This document shows, one piece after another, positions 34,660-43,556 of a stretch of DNA of 64,000 nt. Location: assembly GCF_029910095.1 (NCBI RefSeq), contig NZ_CP094526.1, forward strand, positions 7,130,001-7,194,000, read 5' to 3'. Positions within the stretch are counted from its first letter, which is position 1, and the number at the start of each line of letters is the position of its first letter. Made by a program: the position numbers and the translations under genes. Below the pieces are notes generated by a model. The model worked only from the letters and a program-made list of their open reading frames with translations, was not told the origin of the DNA and did not search any database. The stretch comes from Bradyrhizobium sp. ISRA464 (GTDB lineage Bacteria; Pseudomonadota; Alphaproteobacteria; Rhizobiales; Xanthobacteraceae).

Positions 34660-35119
34660 AGTCTCCCCACGGAGTTCACACCGCCACCCATAACGCCCGA
34701 CATGCGTTCAAGGCTCCCCCGGAGATCCGCGCGGCGAACAAGAAAGTCCGCCGCGACCGGGTCAGCGGCGGACTTCGGCAATCTATGTGCGGTCCGGTCA
34801 CACGGCTCTCCCTGATGACGACGACCGCGATCGCGATCAGGCTCGCGATACAATCGCACTCACCAAAGCCCCCGGCCAAGAGATACTCTTCAAGGGATAC
34901 TCTTGATGAGTCTCGTCCAGTGGCGACGTGCGACAGAGCAACGCCGAGTACAACAAACCGTTCCTCCGCAGACTTGCTGCAACTGCTCACGTCTGCACAC
35001 GGAAGGATGATCTTGGAACTCCCTGAACAGGCATTCACCTGTGTGGCGAAATGATCATGTTTCGCGCGTTGAATAGCCTAAAATGGTGCCCCACGTCCTT
35101 ATCAACAGGAGGACGTTCC
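34660..35119. other. 460-bp intergenic region with one strong hairpin
   Basis: AAGTCCGCCGC (34744-34754) and GCGGCGGACTT (34765-34775) form a perfect 11-bp stem with a 10-base loop. Reading on the minus strand it is followed by TCTTGTTCG, a partly T-rich tail. No convincing protein gene is visible in the rest; frames on the minus strand here lack coding character. Confidence 0.5.
34744..34775 (-). terminator. Hairpin, possible minus-strand terminator
   Basis: Perfect inverted repeat of 11 bp with a 10-base loop. On the minus strand the stem ends in GGACTTTCTTG. It may terminate transcription arriving from the leu cluster; it is also upstream of the CYTH-CHAD gene, so a regulatory role is possible. 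Confidence 0.4.
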
Positions 35120-35317
35120 ATGAAACAGTCGCAGCATTTCCTCGACAATGCGGAAAATTGCGCACAGCTCGCCGAGCGCGCGTCCGACGAACCGACCTAC
35201 AATCGCTATAAGCGGATGGAAGCTGCCTGGCGCGCGCTGGCCAAGGAGCAGGATTGGCTCGACGGCGAGACTTCACCTTCGGACAATCTGGTCGAACCTT
35301 CGGCGCTTTCCGGTTGA
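35120..35317 (+). CDS. Small conserved-looking hypothetical protein, 65 aa
   Basis: Begins MKQSQHFLDNAENCAQLAER after a strong CAGGAGGA ribosome site, and ends SGEPSALSG-like with acidic residues. It is predicted soluble, helical and acidic, with one Cys. The start at 35120 was chosen over an upstream in-frame ATG because of the ribosome site. Similar small proteins with an N-terminal ENCxxLAE-type stretch are common in rhizobia, with no known function. Confidence 0.7.
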   Translation: MKQSQHFLDNAENCAQLAERASDEPTYNRYKRMEAAWRALAKEQDWLDGETSPSDNLVEPSALSG

Positions 35318-35385
35318 GCCCAGAGAGCGGCCTGACGGCAGCTTATTCCGCGCCGCGCTGGCGTTGCCAGCGCAGTTGGCCGGCA

Positions 35386-36519
35386 TCATGCGTGCTCCTT
35401 TGCGGCGACCTGGTCGAGTGCGCGCAGCACCGCATCGCCCATCTCGACGGTCGAGAGCTTCTTCGCGCCTGCCTCGGCGATATCGGCGGTCCGCGCACCG
35501 GAGGCGAGCGCGGTCTGCACCGCCTTCTCCAGGAGGTCGGCGTCGTCGGGACGGTTCAGCGTCAGGCGCAGCAGCATCGCGACGCTGAGGATCGAGCCGA
35601 GCGGATTGGCGATGCCCTTGCCCGCGATGTCGGGCGCGCTGCCGTGCACCGGCTCATAGAGCGCGTTGCGCCGGCCGTAGCGGTCCACCGGTCCGAACGA
35701 GGCCGACGGCAGCATGCCGAGTGAACCGGAGGCCATCGCCGCGCAGTCGGATAGGATGTCGCCGAAGATGTTGCCCGTGACCATCACGTCGAACTGCCGC
35801 GGCTCGCGCACGATCTGCATCGCGGCGTTGTCGACATAGAGATGGGTCAGCTCGACGTCGGAGAACTCTTCCTTGTGCAGCGCGGTCATCTCCTCGCGCC
35901 AGACCACGCTGGTCTCGAGCACATTGGCCTTGTCGACCGAGCAAACCTTACCCCGCCGCGTCCGCGCCAGCTCGAACGCCGACCGCGCGACGCGGCGGAT
36001 CTGATTGGTGGTGTATTGCTCGGTATTGAAGCCGCGCCGCTGTCCGTCAGGCAGCGTCTCGATGCCGCGTGGCTCGCCGAAATAGATGCCGCTCGTAAGC
36101 TCGCGGATGATGACGAAGTCGACGCCGTCGAGCACCTCGGGCTTGAGCGGCGCGGAGGCCGCAAGCGCCGGGCTCGCCATGATCGGCCGAAGATTTGCGT
36201 AGAGATCGTATTTGCTGCGCAGGCCGAGCAGGCTGCCGGCCTTGCGCGCGGCCGCCGGCACCTCCTTGGTCTCCGGTCCGCCGGTCGCGCCCCACAGGAT
36301 CGCGTCGGCCTCGTCCATCGCTTCGACCGTGTCCTCCGGCAGCACCTTGCCGGTCGCAAGATACGGGATCAGCCCATACTGCGCCTCGCGCAACGTCATC
36401 GGCACGCCGCGCTTCGCCGCGAACCAGTCGAGGATCCGGCGCGACTGCGCGGTGACCTCGGGACCGATGCCCTCGCCGCCGACCACGGCGACCTTGATCA
36501 TGTTGGATTGCGTACTCAT
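35386..36519 (-). CDS. leuB: 3-isopropylmalate dehydrogenase-family protein
   Basis: A 377-residue member of the isocitrate/isopropylmalate dehydrogenase family. Visible blocks are VVGGEGIGPEVTAQ at the N-terminus, YANLRPI, VIIRELTSGIYFGEPRG and TGNIFGDILSDCAAM (metal-binding Asp residues), and YEPVHGSAPDIAGKG (NAD-binding). The GGPETKEVPAAARKAGSLLG segment departs from the usual GGPKW form, so a paralogous 2-hydroxyacid substrate is possible. Its start overlaps the leuD stop by four bases, completing a leuC-leuD-leuB operon. Confidence 0.88.
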   Translation of the reverse strand: MSTQSNMIKVAVVGGEGIGPEVTAQSRRILDWFAAKRGVPMTLREAQYGLIPYLATGKVLPEDTVEAMDEADAILWGATGGPETKEVPAAARKAGSLLGLRSKYDLYANLRPIMASPALAASAPLKPEVLDGVDFVIIRELTSGIYFGEPRGIETLPDGQRRGFNTEQYTTNQIRRVARSAFELARTRRGKVCSVDKANVLETSVVWREEMTALHKEEFSDVELTHLYVDNAAMQIVREPRQFDVMVTGNIFGDILSDCAAMASGSLGMLPSASFGPVDRYGRRNALYEPVHGSAPDIAGKGIANPLGSILSVAMLLRLTLNRPDDADLLEKAVQTALASGARTADIAEAGAKKLSTVEMGDAVLRALDQVAAKEHA

Positions 36520-37151
36520 GCCGGTGTTCTTGCAAAATGAATCCAGGGCCGCGCCGCGCGGTCGGAAGCCTGGAAAGCATGGATCTCATCATCGCGCTGC
36601 AAGGTCAACGCGACCTCATCGAGTCCCTTCAGCAGCCCTTCGCGCCGCCGCGGATCGATCTCGAACGTGTGGCGCTGGCCGGACGGCGAGACGATGGTCT
36701 GGGCCTCGAGATCGATCGAGACCTTGCCCGCGCCCTGCGTCGCCTCGATATCCGCCGCGAGCGAATCCACCACCGCCTTGTCGACGACGATGGGCAAGAT
36801 TCCGTTCTGGAAACAGTTGGCGAAGAAGATGTCGCCAAAGCCCGAGCCGATGATGGCGCGGATGCCCATCTCCTGCAGCGACCACACCGCGCCCTCGCGC
36901 GATGAGCCGCAGCCGAAATTCGGACCGGTAACCAATATCTCCGCCTGGCGGTAGGGCTCGCGGTTGAGGATGAAATCCGGATTCTCGGAACCATCGGGCA
37001 GATAGCGCAGCGAGCCGAACGCCCATTTGCCGAGCGTGCCGCGGATCGAGTTGCCGACCAGCCGCTCGATGCGGATGATCACGTCGGTATCGATATTGCT
37101 GCGCATGATCGGCGCGGCTGTCGCGGTCAGCCTGTTGAACGGCTTCGGCAT
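36516..37151 (-). CDS. leuD: 3-isopropylmalate dehydratase small subunit
   Basis: A 211-residue small subunit of the aconitase superfamily. RSNIDTDVIIRIERLVG and GPNFGCGSSREGAVWSL are signature blocks. With LeuC it interconverts 2- and 3-isopropylmalate. ATG at 37151 lies 2 bp from the end of leuC (stop at 37154), and its end overlaps leuB, so the three subunits or enzymes are translated together. Confidence 0.92.
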   Translation of the reverse strand: MPKPFNRLTATAAPIMRSNIDTDVIIRIERLVGNSIRGTLGKWAFGSLRYLPDGSENPDFILNREPYRQAEILVTGPNFGCGSSREGAVWSLQEMGIRAIIGSGFGDIFFANCFQNGILPIVVDKAVVDSLAADIEATQGAGKVSIDLEAQTIVSPSGQRHTFEIDPRRREGLLKGLDEVALTLQRDDEIHAFQASDRAARPWIHFARTPA

Positions 37152-37153
37152 CG

Positions 37154-38563
37154 TCAGCGTCCCATCATTCTGACATCGGCAATCGCACCGGCAATGGCTG
37201 ACGCCGCGGCGCTCGCCGGACTGGCGAGATGCGTCCGCGCGCGCGGACCCTGCCGGCCGACAAAGTTGCGATTCGAAGTCGACACCGAGCGCTGCCCGGG
37301 CGCCACCACCTCGCCATTGGCGGCAAGGCACATCGAGCAGCCCGGCTCGCGCCATTCAAAACCGGCGTCGGTGAAAATCTTGTCGAGCCCTTCAGCCACC
37401 GCCTCGCGCTTGACGTTCTCCGAGCCCGGCACGACCCAGGCACGGACGCCGGGAGCCACCTTGCGGCCGCGCGCCACCTCGGCCGCGGCCCGCAGGTCGC
37501 TCAGCCGGCTATTGGTGCAGGAGCCGATGAACACCCAATCGACCGGCGTGCCCGCGATCGGCGCGCCGCCTTGCAGGCCCATATAATCCAGCGCGGTTTC
37601 GATCGCCGCCCGCCGCGCGGGATCGTCGACCGACCTCGGATCGGGAATCCGGCCATCGACGCCGATGACGTGCTCGGGACTGATGCCCCAGGTCACCTGC
37701 GGGATGATCTTTGCCACGTCGATCACCACCTCGCGGTCGAACACAGCATCTGGATCGCTCGGCAGCTCGCGCCACGCCTTGACCGCGAGCTCCCAAATCT
37801 CGCCGTTCGGCGTGTAGGGACGGCCGCGCAGGAATTCAAAGGTCTTTTCATCCGGCGCGACCATGCCGATCTTGGCGCCGAGCTCGATCGAAAGATTGCA
37901 GATGGTGAGCCGGCCCTCGATCGGCAGGTCGCGGATCGCGCTGCCGGCATATTCGACCGCATAGCCGGCACTGCCCGCCGCACCGATGTGCCCGATCAGC
38001 GCCAGGATCATGTCCTTTGCGGTGACGCCGAGCGGCAGCTTGCCCTCGAATCTTGCACGCAGGGTTTTGGGCCGGCGCTGGATCAGCGCCTGGGTCGCCA
38101 GCACATGCGTCAGTTCGCTCGATCCGATGCCGAAAGCGAGCGCGCCGAGGCCGCCATGCGTGCAGGTGTGGCTGTCGCCGCAGACGATGCTGGCACCGGG
38201 CACGCTCAATCCAAGCTCCGGCCCGATGACATGGACGATGCCCTGGCCGGGTTGATCGACATCGAACATCGCAATCCCGCTCGCCGCGGTCTCGGCCCGC
38301 AGCGCAGCCAACAGCTCCTGCCCGATCTTGCTGGTTCCGGCGCGGCCATGTGCGGTGGAGATCGCATGGTCGGGGGTCGCAAATGTCAGCTCGGGATTGT
38401 GAACCTTGAGGCCCTTGCTCTTGAGATCGAGCAGGCCGCGCGAGCCGCCGAGATCGTGCAGCAGATGGCGGTCGATATGAAGGAGATCAGTGTCCTCGCT
38501 CAAGCGGGCAATGACATGCTGGTCCCAGATCTTGGCCAGCATCGTACGACCGGTCTTTTTCAA
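37154..38563 (-). CDS. leuC: 3-isopropylmalate dehydratase large subunit
   Basis: A 469-residue aconitase-type [4Fe-4S] subunit. Cluster cysteines are in GSCTNSR and EPGCSMCLAANGE. CGDSHTCTHGGLGALAFGIG and RNFVGRQGPRARTHLASP are further signatures. A TTG start at 38563 has GGGAGGAC at ideal spacing; an ATG seven codons later (38542) begins at MLAKIWDQ but has no ribosome site. The TTG start suggests reduced translation. A single contiguous leuC-leuD-leuB operon is unusual here and may be a second set. Confidence 0.92.
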   Translation of the reverse strand: MKKTGRTMLAKIWDQHVIARLSEDTDLLHIDRHLLHDLGGSRGLLDLKSKGLKVHNPELTFATPDHAISTAHGRAGTSKIGQELLAALRAETAASGIAMFDVDQPGQGIVHVIGPELGLSVPGASIVCGDSHTCTHGGLGALAFGIGSSELTHVLATQALIQRRPKTLRARFEGKLPLGVTAKDMILALIGHIGAAGSAGYAVEYAGSAIRDLPIEGRLTICNLSIELGAKIGMVAPDEKTFEFLRGRPYTPNGEIWELAVKAWRELPSDPDAVFDREVVIDVAKIIPQVTWGISPEHVIGVDGRIPDPRSVDDPARRAAIETALDYMGLQGGAPIAGTPVDWVFIGSCTNSRLSDLRAAAEVARGRKVAPGVRAWVVPGSENVKREAVAEGLDKIFTDAGFEWREPGCSMCLAANGEVVAPGQRSVSTSNRNFVGRQGPRARTHLASPASAAASAIAGAIADVRMMGR

Positions 38564-38824
38564 GACAGTCCTCCCTTTGGCTTCTTGAGGCCAGCGGCGC
38601 GAACCGCCGATTGCCGCTTGGCGCGGCTTTGATCGGAGACATCAAATCACGCAGACGCTGGCTCCGCCAGAGCGGAACGCCGGTCATGACATGGAGGGAG
38701 GCCTGCGCGTTGCGCAGGTTGACAGGATCAGACGACGGTCCGAAGTGCGCCCGTTTGAGATGACACGGTTTCGTCATGGCTTGTCCCGGGCATGACGAAA
38801 CCAAGAGTTTGGGTTTCAACGGAC
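38564..38824. other. Leader/intergenic region upstream of leuC
   Basis: 261 bp between ald and leuC on the minus strand. I looked for a leucine-rich leader peptide or T-box and did not find a convincing one. The inverted segment around CCTGCGCAACGCGCAGG (about 38704-38721) is a short hairpin. The leuC promoter must lie here. Confidence 0.4.
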
Positions 38825-39940
38825 TCAGGACGCCAGCGCTTCTTCCGGCATCACGACCGCCAGGTTCTGGCTCTCGGCGACAGCGCGGTTGGTGATGCGG
38901 CCGCGATGGATGTTGAGGCCGGCGCGCAGATGCGGATCCTCGACCAGCGCGCGCAGCCCCTTCGATGCGAGCGCCAGACCGAACGGCAGGGTCGCGTGAT
39001 TGAGCGCATGGCTCGAAGTCACCGGCACCGCACCTGGCATGTTGGCTACGCAGTAATGCACGACGTCGTCCACCAGATAGGTCGGCGCCTGGTGTGTGGT
39101 CGGCTTCGAGGTCTCGAAGCAGCCGCCCTGGTCGATCGCAACATCGACCAGCACCGCGCGGCGCTTCATGCTGGCAAGCTGCGCACGCGAAACGAGTTTC
39201 GGCGCGCTGGCGCCCGGCACCAGCACCGCGCCGATCACGACGTCGGCGGCAATGATTTCCTGCTCGATCGCTTCCAGCGTGGCGTAGCGGGTGCGGACGC
39301 GGCCTGCGAAGAGATCATCGAGCACGCGCAACCGCGGCAGCGAGCGGTCGAGAATGGTGACGTCGCTGCCGAGCCCCGCGGCCATCCGCGCCGCGTGCGT
39401 GCCGACCACGCCGCCGCCGATGATCGCGACCCGCGCCGGAGGAACGCCGGGCACGCCGCCGAGCAACTTGCCCATGCCGTCGGCGGATTTGCGCAGTGCG
39501 GCGCCGGCGGCTTCGATCGCAAGCCGGCCGGCGACCTCGCTCATCGGCGCGAGCAGCGGCAGTCCGCCATGCGCATCCGTCACGGTCTCATAAGCGACCG
39601 CCGTGCATCCGGATGCGAGCAGCCCCTTGGTCTGGGGGACGTCGGGCGCAAGATGGAGATAGGTGAAGAGAATCTGACCTTCGCGCAGCCGCGTCCATTC
39701 GGATGGCTGCGGCTCCTTCACCTTTACGATCATGTCGGCGACGGAGAACACTTCCTCGGCCGTGTCGGCGATCCTGGCGCCAGCCTGGCAATAAACGTCA
39801 TCGCTGGAGCCGATGCCTTCGCCGGCCCCGCGCTGCACCACGACCTCATGTCCGTGCGCCACATATTCGCGCACCGACGCCGGCGTCAGCCCGACCCGAT
39901 ATTCTTCGACCTTGATCTCCCTGGGCACGCCGACGCGCAT
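38825..39940 (-). CDS. ald: Alanine dehydrogenase
   Basis: A 371-residue NAD-dependent alanine dehydrogenase, full length. Blocks visible are [31 protein letters not shown] (substrate Lys), YLHLAPD (catalytic His), [17 protein letters not shown] (NAD) and [20 protein letters not shown]. It converts L-alanine to pyruvate and ammonium reversibly. It is divergent from an Lrp/AsnC regulator with a 140-bp shared promoter region, the usual ald-aldR arrangement. Confidence 0.95.
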   Translation of the reverse strand: MRVGVPREIKVEEYRVGLTPASVREYVAHGHEVVVQRGAGEGIGSSDDVYCQAGARIADTAEEVFSVADMIVKVKEPQPSEWTRLREGQILFTYLHLAPDVPQTKGLLASGCTAVAYETVTDAHGGLPLLAPMSEVAGRLAIEAAGAALRKSADGMGKLLGGVPGVPPARVAIIGGGVVGTHAARMAAGLGSDVTILDRSLPRLRVLDDLFAGRVRTRYATLEAIEQEIIAADVVIGAVLVPGASAPKLVSRAQLASMKRRAVLVDVAIDQGGCFETSKPTTHQAPTYLVDDVVHYCVANMPGAVPVTSSHALNHATLPFGLALASKGLRALVEDPHLRAGLNIHRGRITNRAVAESQNLAVVMPEEALAS

Positions 39941-40080
39941 GGTCCACTCCTGAAAGAATCGTTTCCGCCTTGAGCAAAGCTAATCCCCGTCAGGCGACGT
40001 TTCTCAGCGAAATCCAGCTTGTCGGCGCAACAATACGCTCATATTCTTCGTCGCCGGCAGGACAATTAGAGGAAAACTGC

Positions 40081-40554
40081 GTGGACGGTCTCGACCGTAT
40101 CGATCTCCGAATCCTGGCCGAACTGGTCTCGGATGCTCGCGCCAGCCAGATCGAGCTTGCCGAGAAGGTAGGGCTGTCACCGACCGCCTGCGCGCGGCGC
40201 ATCCGTCATCTCGAGGAGACCGGCGTCATCCGCGGCTATCGCGCCGACCTCGAACCGACGGCGCTCGGACTGGTGACGACGGTCGTCGTCACCATCACGC
40301 TGGAGAAGCAGAGTGAGGATTATCTGGCGGCGTTCGAGGCCGCGATCGCGCGCTGCCCCGATATCGTGTCCTGCCATTTGATGTCGGGCAGCGACGACTA
40401 TCACCTGCAGGTCATCGCGCGCGACATTGCCGACTTCGAGCGTATCCACAAGCAGCATTTGTCGCGGATGCCCGGCGTCGCCCGCATTCATTCCAGCTTT
40501 GCGATGCGCGAGGTGGTCCGCCGCACCATTCCGGAAACCGCGCTGCGCGGCTGA
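40081..40554 (+). CDS. Lrp/AsnC-family regulator, AldR-like
   Basis: A 157-residue protein with an N-terminal HTH (about 1-55, DRIDLRILAELVSDARASQI and SPTACARRIRHLEETGVI) and a C-terminal RAM/ligand-binding domain with the LMSGSDDYHLQVIARDI block. GTG at 40081 has AGAGGAAAA upstream; the frame is open to 39970 but the added residues are not Lrp-like. Divergent from ald, it most likely activates ald in response to alanine. Confidence 0.9.
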   Translation: MDGLDRIDLRILAELVSDARASQIELAEKVGLSPTACARRIRHLEETGVIRGYRADLEPTALGLVTTVVVTITLEKQSEDYLAAFEAAIARCPDIVSCHLMSGSDDYHLQVIARDIADFERIHKQHLSRMPGVARIHSSFAMREVVRRTIPETALRG

Positions 40555-40566
40555 TCGCGGCGCCCG

Positions 40567-41127
40567 TTAGGTCGGGTTGCGGCTTTCGCGCGGCCACATC
40601 CGCGAGAGCGTCTCGTCCCTCTTCACGACGACATGCCAGAGCGTCGCGGCGATATGCAGCGCGACCGCGGCATACACCAGATAGGCGAGCAGGCCATGCG
40701 CCACCTCGCCCGCATGCGCGACAGCCCGGTTGCCGGCGAACAGGCGCGGCCAGCTAAAGGTCCAGAAATAGCGCAGTGAATAGCCGCCGGCCGAGGAGAA
40801 CATGTATCCCGTGACCGGCATGGCGAAGAGGATGACGTAGAGGGCCCAGTGATTGAGTCGCGCGGCGATCCGCACCAGCGGCGAGAACGATCCCGGCTCC
40901 GGCGGCGCCACCGTCGCGGCGCGCACCATCAGCCGCAGGATCGCCAGGACAAACAGCGTCACGCCGAGCGACTTGTGCACCTCGAGCAGTTCTCGCCGCG
41001 GCGACGTGCCCGCCGGCTGCAATCCGCAGTAAAGCCCCATCAACATCGCCGCGATGAACAACACCGCCGTTGCCCAATGGATCTTGCGCAACAGCGGATC
41101 GTAGGTGGTCGTCACTTTCGTAGTCAC
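40567..41127 (-). CDS. Cytochrome b561-family membrane protein
   Basis: A 186-residue four-helix di-heme-type cytochrome. Heme-ligand histidine candidates are in RKIHWATAVLF, EVHKSLGVTLF, RLNHWALYVIL and YAAVALHIAATLWH. Such proteins pass electrons between quinol and periplasmic acceptors. GTG at 41127 has a modest AAGGCG upstream. The gene converges with the Lrp regulator 12 bp away and stands alone otherwise. Confidence 0.85.
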   Translation of the reverse strand: MTTKVTTTYDPLLRKIHWATAVLFIAAMLMGLYCGLQPAGTSPRRELLEVHKSLGVTLFVLAILRLMVRAATVAPPEPGSFSPLVRIAARLNHWALYVILFAMPVTGYMFSSAGGYSLRYFWTFSWPRLFAGNRAVAHAGEVAHGLLAYLVYAAVALHIAATLWHVVVKRDETLSRMWPRESRNPT

Positions 41128-41418
41128 AAAGCGCCTTCGGTTGAGCCTACGCAGGCTCGAAAATCGGAGGCCGTTCAGTAGATGATCGCACCGCGTCTGC
41201 CCACCGGAGAGTGCCTCGCTTTCGATCACAATCCTGCAGGGCAACGCGCCCCGCTTGATGCCCCTGGAACGACTACAGGCGAGCACCCCGGACGCCTGGT
41301 CCCGACCGCGACGGCGGGCCGCACGGCTTTCCACACGCATTTTTTAATCGTGATTCCCCGCCTTATGTGACAGAATTGCTACATTAGAATGTCAGTTCGA
41401 TTACACGCGGAGCGGTGA
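41128..41418. other. Intergenic region, 290 bp, no gene seen
   Basis: Lies between the divergently placed cytochrome b561 and membrane-protein genes. I find no RNA gene or repeat. An AT-rich stretch near 41340-41400 probably holds the promoter of the membrane protein. Confidence 0.4.
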
Positions 41419-42378
41419 ATGAGCATGGAGTGGCGGGCGCGGCCGGTTTCGCTGGCCTGGTCGAATCCGGTGGTCCGGTGGTGGGGCCTCTTGAGCCTGG
41501 TGAGCACCGCCAACGTTGCAGTCTGGTTCGTGCTGTATCGCCAGTTCCACGAGCAGAGCAATGGCGGCCTGAGCAGCACGTCCGGCATCGGCCTGATGCT
41601 GCTGCTATGCGCGGCTTACGTGTTCGGCTGCGCCTTCCGCTCGGTGCTGCCGCGCGCAGATGTCCAGCGCATCTGCCTGTTCGACACCTGGCTGTCGAGC
41701 GTGATGGTCGGCCGATCAGTCGCCACTGTCGCCGAGGTCTGTTTCGCCGCGCAATGGGCGATCGTGCTGCATCAGCTCGGCACCACGACAAACGCCGAGA
41801 CCACTGTGACCATCGCCTGGATCATTGTGCCGCTGATCCTGATTGCGGAATGCTTCTCCTGGTACGCGGTGCTCACCACCCATTATCTCGGCAACGCGAT
41901 CGAGAACTCGCTCTGGGCTGTCGTCTTCTTCCTGGTAGGAATCGCGCTTTGCCGGCTGCTGCCGGAGTTCCAGGGACCAGTGCGCTGGGCCTTCATCGTC
42001 GCGATCCTTGGTATCGCGGGCTACCTGGCGTTCCTGATGACCGTCGACGTCCCGATGTATTTGAACCGCTGGCGCGCCGAGCTGGCCGCCGGTGGCAAGC
42101 TCCTTCACCCGCTCGAGGGCCTGCGTGATGTCAGCACGCGCTGGGTCGTGACGCATGATATCGCCGAATGGCGCGAAGAGATCGCCTGGATGTCGCTCTA
42201 TTTCAGCATGGCGGTCTGGTCGAGCCTTGCGCTCTGCGTCGGCTATTCGCTCGAGGATCAGCTGCCGCGCTACCGCACCGAGCCGGCGATCGTAAGTACG
42301 ACGCAGGCGATCGTCAGCACGACGCCGGCTGTGCAGCACACAGCAACGATCAAAACAGCGGCGACATATCGCAACTGA
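41419..42378 (+). CDS. Hypothetical multi-spanning membrane protein
   Basis: A 319-residue protein with about seven hydrophobic segments (for example VRWWGLLSLVSTANVAVWFV, IGLMLLLCAAYVFGCAF, TIAWIIVPLILIAECFSWYA, LWAVVFFLVGIALCRLL, AFIVAILGIAGYLAFLM). The C-terminal tail has a small repeat, AIVSTTQAIVSTTPAV. I do not recognise a family. ATG at 41419 is used. It is followed at 86 bp by a glutamine amidotransferase gene, and the two may be cotranscribed, but no function follows from that. Confidence 0.8.
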   Translation: MSMEWRARPVSLAWSNPVVRWWGLLSLVSTANVAVWFVLYRQFHEQSNGGLSSTSGIGLMLLLCAAYVFGCAFRSVLPRADVQRICLFDTWLSSVMVGRSVATVAEVCFAAQWAIVLHQLGTTTNAETTVTIAWIIVPLILIAECFSWYAVLTTHYLGNAIENSLWAVVFFLVGIALCRLLPEFQGPVRWAFIVAILGIAGYLAFLMTVDVPMYLNRWRAELAAGGKLLHPLEGLRDVSTRWVVTHDIAEWREEIAWMSLYFSMAVWSSLALCVGYSLEDQLPRYRTEPAIVSTTQAIVSTTPAVQHTATIKTAATYRN

Positions 42379-42464
42379 TTGGCGGCCGAGGGACGCGGCT
42401 TGTAGCCGGCCGCGCTTTCGGCGTAAAGCTCAGGTCGTCCCCCGCTCGTCCGCCTGCGCACGCC

Positions 42465-43175
42465 ATGCCGCACATCACCATCATCGAAACCGGGTTCGTC
42501 AATCCACGCTATCGCGAGCGCCACGGAACCTATCCGCAGATGTTCGAGCGGATGATTGCCGCCGCCGATCCCTCGATCGCATGTGAAGTTGTGAGCATAC
42601 CCAGCGGCGAGACGCTTCCGGATCCAGCCGGGCTGGATGCGATCCTGATCACCGGCTCGCCGGCCGGCGTCTATGACGAGTTTGACTGGATCGCACCGCT
42701 CGAGAACTTCGTGCGCAAAGCCCACGACAAGCGCGTTCCGATGGTCGGCGTCTGCTTCGGCCATCAGCTGATCGCGCAGGCGCTGGGCGGCACGGTGCGC
42801 AAGTCGGAAAAGGGCTGGGGCATGGGACGTCACGTCTATCGGCTGGCGCCGGGCAACGGGCTGATCGAGGGCGACGACATCGCCATCGCCTGCTCGCATC
42901 AGGACCAGGTCATCACCCCGCCCGCGTCCGCGCGCACCATCATGTCGTCCACCTTCACGCCGCATGCTGGCCTGCTCTATGCAAACGGCACGACGCTGTC
43001 GGTGCAGCCGCATCCTGAATTCACTGTGGGCTACGCGGACGCGCTGTGCGACCTCCACCGCGACCGCGCGCCCGAGGATGTGATCGCAACCGCGAAAGCG
43101 TCGCTCGCCGAGCCTCTGGACCACACCAGGCTCGGCGGCGTGGTGACGCGCTTCCTCACGGAGCGCCGTACTTAA
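42465..43175 (+). CDS. Class I glutamine amidotransferase-like protein
   Basis: A 236-residue stand-alone GATase domain. The nucleophile is in GVCFGHQLIAQALGG, and the catalytic His-Glu pair is in SVQPHPEF. Single-domain members hydrolyse gamma-glutamyl compounds (for example in putrescine breakdown) or transfer amide nitrogen to a partner. The longer open frame upstream was rejected because homology begins at MPHITIIETGFVN. No polyamine genes are adjacent, so the substrate is open. Confidence 0.85.
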   Translation: MPHITIIETGFVNPRYRERHGTYPQMFERMIAAADPSIACEVVSIPSGETLPDPAGLDAILITGSPAGVYDEFDWIAPLENFVRKAHDKRVPMVGVCFGHQLIAQALGGTVRKSEKGWGMGRHVYRLAPGNGLIEGDDIAIACSHQDQVITPPASARTIMSSTFTPHAGLLYANGTTLSVQPHPEFTVGYADALCDLHRDRAPEDVIATAKASLAEPLDHTRLGGVVTRFLTERRT

Positions 43176-43556
43176 TTCCTGGACCGCTGGACAGCATCGT
43201 CGCGGGCGAAGTGGCGATAGGAGCGCGGGGCGCGGCCGAGCGCCGCGCTCCAGATGGCAGCAGGCTCTCCGGCCCGACCAGCGAACAGAAGAAGGCCTTC
43301 CGGAACGCACCTTCCTCCCGCCGGCGTAACGCGGACATTGCGACGATCACTCCAGGTCGTGCTGCCTCGATCGCGGACGCACGGCGCCGTCGATGTCGTG
43401 TTCGAGGCCAGGCTTCCCGCCGGCCCGAAAGAGCTCAATGCCTTGATCTTCCGACTACCCGTTTGTCGCAAATCCTGCCTATAAGCCGAACCCGGGGGCC
43501 GGTTCCAATCCCGTCGGGCCGTATGCATGCCGAGTCCTGCCCCCGAAGGTGGCCTT
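43176..43556. other. 381-bp leader region before the fused permease gene
   Basis: No protein gene is supported. Directly before the start codon CGGGGGC (43493-43499) can pair with GCCCCCG (43539-43545), and the 3' arm touches the presumed ribosome site GAAGGTGG. The intervening GGTTCCAATCCC stretch resembles a tRNA T-loop, but no tRNA fold is possible. The arrangement could be a translational control element. Confidence 0.4.

Noticed and set aside
43490..43545. tRNA-like GGTTCCAATCCC motif
   Set aside because: Only the T-loop look-alike is present; no acceptor stem, D-arm or anticodon arm can be folded around it.
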